From assembly GCA_028023455.1 (NCBI GenBank), contig JAQFVV010012400.1, positions 10,220,248-10,284,247 of the forward strand: a stretch of 64,000 nt of DNA, given 5' to 3'. Made by a program: the position numbers and the translations under genes. How positions within the stretch are numbered: position 1 is the stretch's first letter; each line of letters begins with the position of its first letter. Source of the DNA: Epiperipatus broadwayi (lineage: Eukaryota; Onychophora; Udeonychophora; Euonychophora; Peripatidae). The notes under the pieces are model-generated. The model did not search any database, had not been told where the DNA came from, and saw only the letters and a program-made list of their open reading frames with translations. Below, piece after piece: positions 23,656 to 33,996 of the stretch.

Positions 23656-24626
23656 ATTATGATTTTCTAGCTTATGTTTAATATCAGCATTAGAAACAAT
23701 AATCTAATACAATGCTAGGTTTAAGAGTAATCTATGGTAAGTTTATCAGCATATAACTAAGTCACTACAATATGTAGATGCATGCTTAATATCAGACTTC
23801 TATAGCAAGTTGGCTTAGGTTTAAAACTTTTAAAATATTTGAATCTCAACTCACAAACTTATCCATTGCTTTTCAATGATATGTCTAATGAGCAGAAAGA
23901 ATTTTAGATACTACCATATATATAAATATACATCTTAATGTTATAAGAATCTTGGTAAAGGTTGAAGTAAATTTCTACATTTTGTAAAAAAAATTGGAAA
24001 GCTGTAAACATATAATATGAAGTATTATATATTAATCATATTGTTTATTAACTAGTTATGCCTCCTGCCTTTAGACAGAGAATATAAATAGATGCCATTA
24101 ATTATATGATCAAATATATCACTTATTCAGAGTAAAATTATTTTATTAATTTTATATTGGATAGTAATCAAAAAAGCAAGTCATATATAATGTGACATTA
24201 CTTTTATAAGCTTGTATTTACAAAAATGCAGTACAGGGGTTTTGAGTTGATATTTTGGATCTAGGTCCAAATATTCTAGCTCTCCATTGACATGAGCCAA
24301 ACCAATTGGTCTAGAAATGAGAGAGTTCTGGATATCTCATACCGCACTTATTAATTAAAAGCTTGTTTGAGCTATTGGTACGCTCTCTGTATTATATTGC
24401 ATTAAAAATTTTAGCACAGACACATAACTTTTACTCTAATGAAGAGCATTATTTTTTAATCAGAAATCTAGGAATATATACAAGAATCTTTAGTTAAGTA
24501 GAAAGTTAATCACTAAATGAAAAATTCTGACATTTAGATATACCAACAACAAAATGTGTCATGACATCTGCTTACACAAGTGCTGTCAGCACAATTTTTT
24601 TTTCTTGCCACATTTATACCAAGTAA
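23656..24626. other. AT-rich stretch, possible Z-like remnant
   Basis: 24233-24330 (GTTTTGAGTTGATATTTTGG, then TCTAGCTCTCC) weakly resembles the leading part of family Z at 58925. The ribozyme core cannot be recognised there. Confidence 0.35.
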
Positions 24627-24745
24627 TGTAAGCTTTAGTAATCAAAAGAATGCCAGGATTTAATAAATCCATATCCAATGCTTTTCTATTCAATAACTCC
24701 AAACTAGTTTTTAAGTTGTGGCTTTCAGTAACAAATTTATTAACA
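24627..24745 (-). repeat. Degenerate family Y arm
   Basis: GTAATCAAAAGAATGCCAGG, then ACTCCAAACTAGTTTTTAAG and GTGGCTTTCAG line up with the minus-oriented Y arm at 25720-25820. The hammerhead core is destroyed. Confidence 0.5.
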
Positions 24746-25365
24746 AAGTAAAGAAATAAAAGATGATTGCTAAAGAAAAAGTGTAATCAGTAGCATCTTT
24801 AAGATTGATCAACCACATCTATGCCTGGGGTCCCAAAAGCTAGAGTCTTAAAAAAAATCACCCAATAGAAAATGCATTTCCCAATGTAAGTATAATCTTA
24901 CAAATTTTTATTAACAATTCTAATAACCACTGCTGAGTCCAAATATAGTTTGACAAAGCCTAAAATAATAAAAAAACTATTTAAGAATCACAATGACAAA
25001 AGAAAGACCATCCAACCTAATGTTTCTTTCCATAGAAAATAAATTATGTAAAGACTAATGAGATAATAGATAAATTGGCTGAAATTAAAGCAAGAAATTA
25101 AAGTTATACTAATTTTGTTTTTCTTTTATATTAATAATAATGTTATAAGTATTATTATTTAGATAAGAATAAATGTATATATATTTTTTGTCATATTAAA
25201 AATTAAAGATTTTAAGATAAGAATAAATGTATATATATATTTTTCTCATATTAAAAATTAAAGATTTTATTTATTTATTTACTTTTTTATTTACTGGGGA
25301 CACCACTCCATATTTGTGCCTAGGGCATCAAAATCCAAAGAGCAGTGCTGAATGTAATGGATTCA
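24746..25365. other. AT-rich spacer
   Basis: Between two decayed, oppositely oriented Y arms. Contains a direct duplication, AGATAAGAATAAATGTATAT, at about 25162 and 25217. Confidence 0.45.
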
Positions 25366-25445
25366 AAAGATCCAGATGCATTTCTCCAAGATCCAAGTTT
25401 TTCATTGATGAAAACTATAACTTTAAAAACTAGTCTAGTTATTGG
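25366..25445 (+). repeat. Degenerate family Y arm
   Basis: GATCCAGATGCATTTCTCC, GATCCAAG, CATTGATGAAAACTATAAC and AAAACTAGTC match the plus Y arm at 26360-26430. With 24627 it forms another 3'-ends-outward pair. Confidence 0.5.
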
Positions 25446-25784
25446 ATAGAACATGATCAAATAGGAGTGTATTAAGCACTACCATTATTAGACCTCCATT
25501 GATCACTATCTGGTAACATAAATGTAGTGAGGAAAAAAATTATATATATTAGGAATATAATAAACTTAAAGTTCATCTGGAACTACACTCTCAAATAATA
25601 TCCAATAATAATCACTTAAGTTATTATTGGAATCATAATCAAAGATGTTTTGATTTGCTGTTAACACCATATATTAAAACAAGCAAAACTCTCTATACAG
25701 TAATGCCATTCAGTGCCAACCAGAGTAATCAATGGATGCCAGAAGGCTTGTGCATAAAATCCCCATCTAATGCCTACTCATCCA

Positions 25785-25840
25785 AAACCCCCAAACTAGT
25801 TTCTGGCTTGTGGCCTTCATCAGTGAAGAGCTTTGGATCT
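25785..25840 (-). ncRNA. Hammerhead motif, family Y left arm
   Basis: On the minus strand: CTTCA before CTGATGA (25823-25817), AGGCC-ACAA-GCCA as stem II, GAAAC (25803-25799), TA, then GTT where other copies have GTC. Confidence 0.65.
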
Positions 25841-26064
25841 GAGAGCACTGCACCTAGATCTTAGGATCTAATGCAACCCTCAAGCAGCCACCTTTTATCT
25901 GTACTCAATTACAAAACTATGAGAATTTAATTGAAAACCCAATAATATTTTCAATATAAGCTTAATAGCTTATGTAGTCATATGGGTCTGAACTTTGGTG
26001 TTTTGGGCTCTTTAACAACCATAGTCACCACTATCTTATTAGGCAGGAGTGGTATTATACCATT

Positions 26065-26302
26065 AAACATCACATGATCACTATTTTTTATGCTAGCACA
26101 TATCTGTTATTAAAACAGGCAGAACTCTCCATACAGTAGTGCCATTCAGTGCCAACCAGAGTAATCAATATCATAGTTAATATAAACATCACATGATCAC
26201 TATTTCTTATGCTAGCACATATCTGTTATTAAAACAGGCAAAACTCTCCATACAGTAGTGCCACTCAGTGCCAACCAGAGTAATCAATATCACAGTTAAT
26301 AT
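26065..26302 (+). repeat. 119-bp tandem duplication within Y
   Basis: Units 26065-26183 and 26184-26302 differ at only a few positions. Each contains the Y tip (AAACATCACATGATCACTAT) through GTGCCAACCAGAGTAATCAA. Confidence 0.9.
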
Positions 26303-26382
26303 AGTTTTGTAGTTAAGCAGAGATAAAAGGGGGCTTCTGGAGGATTGCATCAGATCCTAAGATCTAGGTACAGTGCTCTCAG

Positions 26383-26441
26383 ATCCAAAGCTCTTCACTG
26401 ATGAAGGCCACAAGCCAGAAACTAGTCTGGGGATATTGGAT
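26383..26441 (+). ncRNA. Hammerhead ribozyme motif, family Y right arm
   Basis: Complete type I arrangement. Stem I: TCTTCA (26392-26397) with TGGGGA (26428-26433), plus an outer helix ATCCAA (26383-26388) with TTGGAT (26436-26441) across an internal loop. Core CTGATGA at 26398-26404. Stem II GGC/GCC with ACAA between. GAAAC at 26418-26422. Minimal stem III, AC-TA-GT, and C at 26427 as the cleavage residue. An A-A juxtaposition replaces the usual pair next to the core in stem II, which may weaken activity. Confidence 0.75.
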
Positions 26442-26614
26442 GAGTAGGCACTAGATGGGGATTTTATGCACAAACCTTCTGGCATCCATTGATTACTCTG
26501 GTTGGCACTGAGTGGCACTACTGTATGGAGAGTTTTGCCTGTTTTAATAACAGATATGTGCTAGCATAAGAAATAGTGAACATGTGATGTTCAGTGGTTT
26601 AACACCATATATTA

Positions 26615-28436
26615 TTAGTTCATGAGTATAAAACAAAAATATTAAAAGCCTGCATGGCAAATTTAAAATTGTTAGAAAGCACTTTTACTTAGCTTCAAAC
26701 GAACTTAAGTTTTTTTTATACCAATGTAAATAACAAATAAAAAAACTTTTTTTAAAGCAATATAAATAACTAAAAGTCATGACTGTATTCTTAAAATGCT
26801 TGTCTATCAACCTACTAAAAAAGACTGAATAATAACAAAAGCCTTTTAAATAGAAAAAGGAAAAAATAAATGAGAATTAACATATAATGAAACTGAAATC
26901 AGGGCGATTGTAAAGTCCAACATCTGAGGAATATTAATTTGTTCGAATAGACTCAACAGACTTGCAATGAAATAGTTGCCTCCTGCCGGCACATTTCTTG
27001 CTATTTGCAAAAATATTTTAAAAATAATTAAGTTTAATTAGAATATTACTGGTATTTCAATTTTTTACTTCAACAAACATCTTTTGTAATTAGATTGAAT
27101 TCTTTAATAATTTGATAGACATGCAGCTCATATAATGGTTGATAATTCATTTTAAGAAGCAAAATCACATTATGAAACCATTAGAGATAAGTCGGGCTTG
27201 GGCGGTTCTGTTAATACAGTAAATTACTTTCCAAAGTTTATATGTTGTTTCCTTCATTGTTAAGAAAGCAATCAAGAACCTTTGGATAATTTCAAATGGT
27301 TTGTTGAAAAAAATAGATTGGATTATTTCAATAGAAAATAAAATATTTTACTAAGCGCTTTTCCTGCGTATTTTTATTATTTTAAATCTTATCAGAGACC
27401 TCTAATGGGCTATATATCATTTAAATGACTTCCACCCCCTTTCTGTTTTTTTATTTTATTTTTAAAGAGAAATATTTGGCTTTTACAAAATTAAAAAACA
27501 AATTCTGTATTTTTTTTTTTTTACTACAGTTGAATTATTTTTATTCATTTTAAGAAAATTGAATTTCTTTTTTTAAAAGTATTTTTCTAATCATTGAATA
27601 ATTGAAAAATGGACTGTGAAAATATTTTGTTTTCTATATTAACATTATAAAATGAAAAAGCAAATATATCTCCAATATTTATTTTATTTTTTATATACAT
27701 ATTTTAATTCAGAAATTTAAAAATGAAACTCAAAGTAGGCAAACATTTCACAAAGTTTTATATACGTAAATAATTCGCTTTTATAATAATAATTTTCTAG
27801 TCAAATTTTATAAATAAAAATTAGTACTTATTTTAGCTCTTAATTAACAATAAAAGAAATTATGTGATATTTGAGTACTAAAGATAAATACTGATCGTCT
27901 GGTCATTTTTTGTTTCTTTTTGTTTAACTCATCTATAATTGGTGGCGGATTGTGCACTTAAGGGAATCTGGGCGAATACGAACAACACCCGCCATTTAAA
28001 AATGTTGATATTTAAAAGAATTGTATAAACAATTTTTATTGAAGTTTTATTTATCCAATAAAAAGGATGTCCCCATATTATAATGAAAACAGTATTGATT
28101 CATACATTTTAAAATATCCGATAGCTTAATTAATCATCTGAAATATATATACACATATTTGTATATATCGCGGGCTTTCTCTGTTCCTTTAAAGAAATAA
28201 TTATAACCATAGATTTTAGTATGATTTCCCACAATAATAGAATGTACATTTCTCAAAGAGTAATAAAGTTGAATATTGTAGTAAAATTCCTTTAGTATCC
28301 ATTATTGCAGAGGCTTTAATTTGTCAAAAATTTCATCTCAAATCTTCATGTGATTGCAGAGTTCATTTTCAACCATTTCTGACTAGTCGCAGAATAGACT
28401 TACTAAGTTTTTTGAATCCATAATTTTTTTTTTCTA
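26615..28436. other. AT-rich stretch, nothing recognised
   Basis: Somewhat more GC near 27190 and 27940-27995 (GTGGCGGATTGTGCACTTAA) but no frame, tRNA or repeat match. It may be low-copy host DNA. Confidence 0.45.
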
Positions 28437-29312
28437 TATCACACAGCAACTATCTTATTGACCCATTTCACATGTGGTCTATTCCTAGGTCTTTTACAAT
28501 TTCTTGGCATCCAACTTAATACTTTAACTGTTCATCTACTGTTATCTTATGCAGTAATATGCATCGCCCAGCTATTCATCCTCTTAATTTTTTTAATTGA
28601 TGTTAATGATAACTGTTTGTCCCCTTAACCATTCATTTTATTTTCAATCTTTCATTATTATTCATAATATAGGCTTTTTCCAACTTCGTTATGTGGTTTG
28701 AAGTCTCTACATTGCTTTTTTGTTAAGCATTCAAGTCTCAGTTCTATATTTAAGGATTGTTAAAACATATATGACCACCACTTCTTATGCTTGTGTATAA
28801 CTGTTGTTAAAACAGGCAAAACTCACTATATACACAGCCACACACAGCAAGCTAGAGTAATCAATGGATGCCAGAAGGCTTGTGCATAAAATCCCCATCT
28901 ATGCCTACTCATCCAATATCTCCAGACTAGTTTCTGGCTTATGGCTAATGGGCTTGGATTGAAAACATTAAGGTGTTTTCAGTTTAAGACTCATAGTTTT
29001 GTAGTTAAATGGAGATAAAAGGTGGTTGCTGGAGGGTTGCATTAGATCCTAAGATCTAGATGCAGTGCTCTCAGATCCAAGGCTCCTCACTGACAAAGGC
29101 CATAAGCCAGAAACTAATCTGGGGATATTGGATGAGTAGGCACTAGATTGGAGATTTTATGCATAAGCCTTCTGGCATTCATTGATTACTCTAGCTTGCT
29201 GTGTGTGGCAATATATATAGTGAGTTTTGCCTGTTTTAACAATTGTTAAAACATATTTGTTAAAAATCTTATTTTCAAACATTATAAATAAATTTTCTTT
29301 TAATATTAGGTA
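28437..29312 (-). mobile_element. RTE-clade LINE remnant, split by Y
   Basis: On the minus strand this aligns base by base with the RTE copy at 31950-32330: CCCATTTCACATGTGGTCTA, TTTTACAATTTCTTGGCATC, GTGGTTTGAAGTCTCTACAT. The corresponding protein segment, C-terminal to the reverse transcriptase, is broken by stops. The Y element at 28771-29241 interrupts it; the LINE resumes at 29242 (TGTTAAAAATCTTATTTTC). Confidence 0.8.
28771..29241. mobile_element. Family Y inverted dimer inside RTE
   Basis: Left arm minus (28771-28950), right arm plus (29050-29241), flanked by the 15-bp duplication ATTGTTAAAACATAT (28756-28770, 29242-29256). The RTE paralogue at 32250-32270 shows the undivided site. 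The left tip is complete here and the right is truncated, the reverse of the copy at 25677. The right-arm core reads CTGACAA instead of CTGATGA and keeps GAAAC; the left-arm core lost CTGATGA. Both ribozymes are probably dead. Confidence 0.85.
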
Positions 29313-30699
29313 TAGCCTAATTATTTTTAAATAGTAAACTACTAATATAAAAATTGTTTTGGAAATATATTTAAATAAGCAACAACGTGTATAAGCTGTT
29401 GTATATAGGATATTCTTAAGTTTTATGTATATTAACTTTATTGCCTTTAATTTTTTACATTAGATACTAAAATGTCATTCATTAATTTTAAACAACTTGA
29501 ATGTTATAATTAATCTCATATATAACATTAATTAATAAATTTGACATTCATAGATAATTTTAGTAAGGAAAGCTCATTTGCTTTTCATTTGAAAGTGAAG
29601 GAGATCTTAAACTGAGAATGATTATTGATTTGGATTTCAATTTGTCTTTTTATTTTATGCGCAATGTAATTACATTCATCTGACCAATATGTTTAGAACA
29701 TGCTTTACTCTCTAAATAAAACACCTACTGAAAAAAATCAACAACAAAATCACTTAACTTTTGCATATGCTTACTTATATACTTCCAGGAGCAATTCTCT
29801 TTACCCTAATTTAAAGTTATCTACATTCAGATAGTACAGTGCTCTAATATCCACATTCTAGACTTTTTCCTGCATTTTGCCTTTGTCAATAAGGACTTCA
29901 AATCCAAAGCTAGATTTAACTCACCTTATGCATCTAGCAGCTATACTTAATTTTTTATACTATTCCAGCCAATAGTTTAATATTCTTTAAAAAAGCAAAG
30001 GTTTTGAATCCAAGCCAATTCAATTGTATATTTATATAGATTTTGCCTTAGTTAATTTTTTGTATATTTTTAAGACTTTAGTTTTATTTTAACTATAAGG
30101 ACTTTTTCTTTTTGGCTAGGAAGGTTAATACCAACAATAACATCACATGACTTTTCATATGCTTAATCATTTTTATCCATATTTAAAACTTTTACATCAT
30201 TATATAATCTTGAAACATATGAATAAAGACATCTGAAAAAATAAATTATTTCTAAGATGCATTTTATGCTGAATAGCACTCTGTTATTAGCCTAGATCAC
30301 ACTCTTTTACATATGCTTTCGTTATTTTTTCAGAACAAATTATTACAATTTGCTTTACAAGTATCAAATTTTCTTCATTCACAACATTGGTACCACCCAC
30401 TTCAGATATATACATTAATGATTATTCCTAATCATTTATTAGGCTAGAGATTATTATGTCATTTCCAACCTAGATATAAACTTTAAATCAGTAAAATATT
30501 AGCACATGAGCATGTGATTTTTAATTAAATAAATATATGGAATAATCAAACTTTCTGCATTCTCAATTTTGACACCACTTTTGATGAATATATTAATGAT
30601 TGTTATTAATAATGTATTAGACTGAAGATATGAATTAGACTAGAGATTATTATATTATTTCAGGCCCAGAAATAAATTTTGAAACTCAGTTAATTATAA
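29313..30699. other. AT-rich stretch, nothing firm
   Basis: A segment at 30400-30480 and another at 30580-30690 share blocks (ATTAATGATT, GGCTAGAGATTATTA, then AATAAATTTTGAAA), suggesting an old direct duplication. No gene. Confidence 0.4.
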
Positions 30700-30861
30700 A
30701 ATAAGTTTACTGAATGTGATAATATGTTGGATTATCTCCATCATCTATCAGTAAATGTTGAATGTATACAAAATTTTAAACTTTATTTAAACTTTTCAAT
30801 TACAAACAACTTGTTAGTAATAACACACAAATAAGCAACACATGTTAGAAATGACTCATCA

Positions 30862-30920
30862 TTTCGAGTAGTATTATTCGCTACTTTCAAGTAGTGTTAT
30901 TCTCTACTCTTCTTCAGGTG
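30862..30920 (-). ncRNA. Hammerhead-like motif with internal duplication, P1
   Basis: Minus strand: CTGAAGA (30917-30911), then two successive hairpin/GAAA modules: CACTACTTGAAA and, 25 bases on, TACTACTCGAAAT. The second retains CGAAA, supporting GAAA as the ancestral core of family P1 in place of the CAAAA seen in other copies. Confidence 0.55.
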
Positions 30921-30950
30921 TTTCTGACCTGACCAGTGACAGTATTAGCA

Positions 30951-31027
30951 TAGAACAGAATAGCTCAGTTGGTTAGAGTGTCTTAAATTCAACAGTTGAG
31001 AATCTAAAGGTGCGAGTTTAATGCCTA
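30951..31027 (+). other. tRNA-like module of P1
   Basis: A box TAGCTCAGTTGG, then GTTAGAGTGTCTTAAATTC, an extended central region, and B box-like GCGAGTTTAATGCC. Not a functional tRNA: no matched acceptor stem. It occupies the same place relative to the hammerhead as at 36403 and 63320. Confidence 0.6.
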
Positions 31028-31054
31028 TGCTAATGCTGTCACTGGTCAGGCCAG

Positions 31055-31102
31055 CAACACCTGAAGAAGAGTGGAGAATAATACTATTCAAAATATTGTG
31101 TC
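31055..31102 (+). ncRNA. Hammerhead-like motif, P1 right arm
   Basis: CTGAAGA (31061-31067), stem II GAGTGG with CTATTC around AGAATAATA, then AAAATATTGTG. GAAAC box decayed. Confidence 0.5.
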
Positions 31103-31241
31103 ATTTTTAACTTGTGTTGTCTATTTGTGAATTATTACTATCAAGATGTTGTATTTGAAAAGTTTAAATGAAATGTAAAATTTTTTATACATTCAACATT
31201 TATTGATAGATAATGGAAATAGTCCAACATATTATCACATT

Positions 31242-31821
31242 GTTAATTATAAGTTTGGCATCTCTAAATCAAAATGTAATAATCTGATGTTGATAAATAC
31301 TGAACAAATGATCAAGTTATGTGTAAGACATTTATAACCTGGGTCAAATGAGTGTTGATTCACAATAAAATGCATCTGATGAGACTTTTTTATAGATGTT
31401 TTTATTCATATGTTTCAAGAATGTGTGGTAGAATGGAACTTTTAAGTATAGCTAAAAAATATTACATATAGAAAGAAAAAAAAAATATTCCATGTGTTTA
31501 TGTTTAAATAAAAACCAGATATGTTAATCTTTAAACTCAAGCTAAGGTTTATATCTGAGGTAAAATGATATCATAATTTGCAGCTTAATAAATCGTTAAT
31601 AGTTATCATTAATATATTTATTTGAAATGGGTGGTGTCAAAATTGTGGGAACAAAAAAAATTAACACTTATAAATCAAGTTGTAATAATGCTTATTTATA
31701 TTTACCCAAGTTTTTTTTTTTTTTTTTGAGATTACTAAGAAATTAACAACAAAAACAACTTATTTTCTAGACCTACAACTTCATCTTCTAAGTTTATGAA
31801 TACAATCCTGTTTTTATTTTA
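31242..31821. other. AT-rich stretch, nothing recognised
   Basis: A/T homopolymers near 31480 and 31710. A CTGATGA at 31373 has no matching GAAA partner. Confidence 0.5.
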
Positions 31822-33050
31822 ATGTCATCATCATCATCATTATCAACCATTATCAATCCACTGCAGGATGAAGGTCTCTCCAAGTTTAATCCATCTTCTC
31901 CGATCTTTAGCTTCTCTTCTCCACATCACCCCTACACATTTTCTTATTTCATCCATCCATCTTACATGTGGTCTCCTTCTGGGTCTTTTACAATCTCTTG
32001 GAATCCAGTTTAAAATTTCAATTGTCCATCTATTATCATCTCTTCTAGCAATATGTCCAGCCCAACTCCACTTCAATCTTTTAATTTTTTCAATGAGGTC
32101 AATAACACCTGTTTGTTCTCTTACCCATACATTGCGTTTTCGATCTCTTCTTGTTACTCCCAACATACATCTCTCCATACTTCTTTGAGTGGTTTGAAGT
32201 CTCTGTATTGATCTTCTATTAAGTGTCCAAGTCTCAGATCCATAAGTAAGAACTGGTAAAACACATTTGTTAAAAACCTTTCTTTTCAAACACATAGGCA
32301 TATTTCCTTTTAATATCAAGTTATTTCTACCAAAAGCACTCCAACCAAGTTTAATTCTATGATTAATTTCCTCTATTATGTTTCCATCTGTATTAATAAT
32401 CTGACCAAGGTATTTGTAACTCTTAACTTCTTTTAATTCATCATAATCAATCTTTATTTTCATATTTTGAGCAAATCGATTAAACATTACTTTAGTCTTT
32501 TTAACATTTATCTTTAGTCCTACTTTCCTACTTTCATCTGATAACTCCTGCAACATTTCCTGCAGCTCGGAAGCATTATTTGCAAAAACAACTACATCAT
32601 CTGCGAAATCTAAATGACTTAAATAATCTCCATTTACTTTCACTCCTTTAGTTTTTCATTTTAATCCACAAAATACTTCTTGCAGCACTGCTGTAAAAAG
32701 TTTTGGAGATATGGAGTCACCTTGTCTTACACCTTTCTCAATGTTGACTTTCCCAGTATCATTATGTAATCTAATTGTTGCTGTTGCATTTTTATAAATA
32801 TTCTTTAAAATATGACAATATCCTGGATCTATACCTTGATGATCCAATGCTTTAATCACTGAAGAAATGTTTATAGAATCAAATGCCTTTTCATAATCTA
32901 CAAATCCAAAACACAATGACAACTCATATTCATTTGTCCTTTCTATAACTTCTCTCAATACTTGAATATGATCTACTGTACTAAAACCACTTTTAAATCC
33001 AGCTTGTTCTCTTGGTTGGTGAAAATCCAAGGTTCTCTGTATATTTAGTT
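31822..33050 (-). pseudogene. RTE-clade LINE reverse transcriptase, best copy
   Basis: Frame 33030-31843 on the minus strand is continuous except for one TGA at 32656-32658. The upper part has REQAGFKSGFSTVDHI, GFVDYEKAFDSI and KGVRQGDSISPKLFTAVLQE; the lower part HLDFADDVVVFANN (catalytic FADD), KINVKKTKVM, YLGQIIN, LTYGSETWTL, LKWSWAGHIARR and RPHVRWMDEI. This order is characteristic of RTE elements, which copy their RNA at a nick in the target. The endonuclease and the first RT motifs are missing (5' truncation near 33050). The 3' end is a (TGA)n-like tail at 31822-31848, usual for RTE. The single stop makes it the youngest-looking LINE here. Confidence 0.9.
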
Positions 33051-33464
33051 AAAATAAAATTGGAAGATAATATAGATTTTAACTTTTTTTTGATAGCTTA
33101 GAGCTAATCATAAAATAACTTTTCACTCAAATTATTATTTCTAATATTTAAAAAGGTCATTTCAATAACTGACTAAAATTTGGTCTTTTAACAACTTGTT
33201 AATGCCACTAAAATGCAAATGGAATAAATATTAATGCTTTTAACTTGAGAAATCAGCCAGAATATGAAAATATCAAATATCTAATATGAACAACATTTAC
33301 ATTTTATAGGATTTCTTAATTGATAGTATGAAATTTTTATAAAATAATTAAAAACTATGACTACTACAAATGAAATATATAATTTGGAAATGAAATTATT
33401 GTCCAAAAATTTGAATTATGAAAATAGGTGAGATTTACGAAGATTTAAAAGTTGCCCTAGAGTT
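33051..33464. other. AT-rich stretch, nothing recognised
   Basis: No match noticed. Confidence 0.5.
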
Positions 33465-33560
33465 CAAAGCCCATGAGTTTTTGTCTCATTACCTATCATT
33501 TCCAGTGCTTGAAATTCGTGTAATTTTTTACATAAACTCCCAAACACTAAACCATTGAAT
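33465..33560 (-). repeat. Dispersed repeat R1
   Basis: GTTCAAAGCCCATGAG and ATTTCCAGTGCTTGAAAT blocks as in the copy at 365. Confidence 0.45.
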
Positions 33561-33804
33561 TATACATTTTATTTTTAATCAAATGTTACTGCTATTTTTA
33601 ATGATATTGCTATTGTATGGCTACTTTGATTGCCTGTTTTTTTAAAAAAAGCACTATATTATTTATAGTTTTATTTACCTCTTATAAAAAGATTGATGTG
33701 ATGTGATGTACTGTGACTTCTTCTTATATGGAGTCAGGAATCTCTCAGCAACTATGCCCAGAGAAACCCGTTAGCCACTTTACCTTTCCTTTCCATCCTC
33801 CACC

Positions 33805-33996
33805 CTAAGTTTTCCCACAATCTGTTCCATCCCAATTCCACAACATAATCTTTGTCAGCTCCATGGTCTTCATATCTAAATCCCCCTTATCTTTTACCAA
33901 ACCAAGCATAAAAAGCAATAACCCACTTTCTGTATAATCATTTTGTTCATATTTATTCTTCCAAAACTTCATTATTTGTACTCTTTCTGCTTCCAA
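33805..33996 (-). CDS. Unrecognised 63-codon open frame, doubtful
   Basis: Reads MEAERVQIMKFWKNKYEQND, then LLLFMLGLVKDKGDLDMK and MLWNWDGTDCGKT. Composition is more protein-like than its neighbours (W, G, D, charged residues) and local GC is a little higher. No family recognised; no upstream exon or promoter seen. It may be a fragment of an unidentified retroelement or chance. Confidence 0.2.
   Translation of the reverse strand: MEAERVQIMKFWKNKYEQNDYTESGLLLFMLGLVKDKGDLDMKTMELTKIMLWNWDGTDCGKT

Larger units (their letters stand above)
25677..26598. mobile_element. Family Y inverted dimer, complete insertion
   Basis: Left arm (minus, about 25677-25920) and right arm (plus, about 26303-26598) are reverse complements of some 245 bases, each with a hammerhead. 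A 16-bp target duplication TTAACACCATATATTA flanks it (25661-25676, 26599-26614). The right tip is full length (ends GTGATGTTCAGTGGT) while the left tip is cut short, the asymmetry expected of target-primed reverse transcription, not cut-and-paste transposition. The centre contains a 119-bp tandem duplication. No protein is encoded. Confidence 0.85.
30700..31241. mobile_element. P1 palindromic PLE derivative with single tRNA-like centre
   Basis: Arms of about 230 bases end in ATGTGATAATATGTTGGA at the left and its complement at the right, with a hammerhead-like motif in each. A single tRNA-like sequence (30951-31027) forms the centre. GTTAATTATAA is present at both edges (30689-30699, 31242-31252) as an imperfect target duplication. 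Same architecture as 8642-9275 at a different locus, so the palindrome is a recurrent product. Confidence 0.82.

Noticed and set aside
25655-25864. The open frame across the Y left arm (and 60806-61009) as a protein
   Set aside because: The frame follows the ribozyme-bearing repeat and is not conserved as protein between copies.
26065-26302. CRISPR-like or satellite array
   Set aside because: Only two units of 119 bp, made of Y element sequence; a local duplication.
25677-26598. Y as a classical TIR DNA transposon
   Set aside because: Tips are unequal, truncation varies by copy, and target duplications are 15-16 bp and variable in sequence, which fits reverse-transcription-based insertion better.
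29800-29960. Possible Y fragment (CAGTGCTCTAATATCC, TTTGTCAATAAGGACTTC)
   Set aside because: Only two short blocks resemble Y; too weak to annotate.
31368-31420. CTGATGA at 31373 as another hammerhead
   Set aside because: No stem II and no GAAA at a plausible distance.
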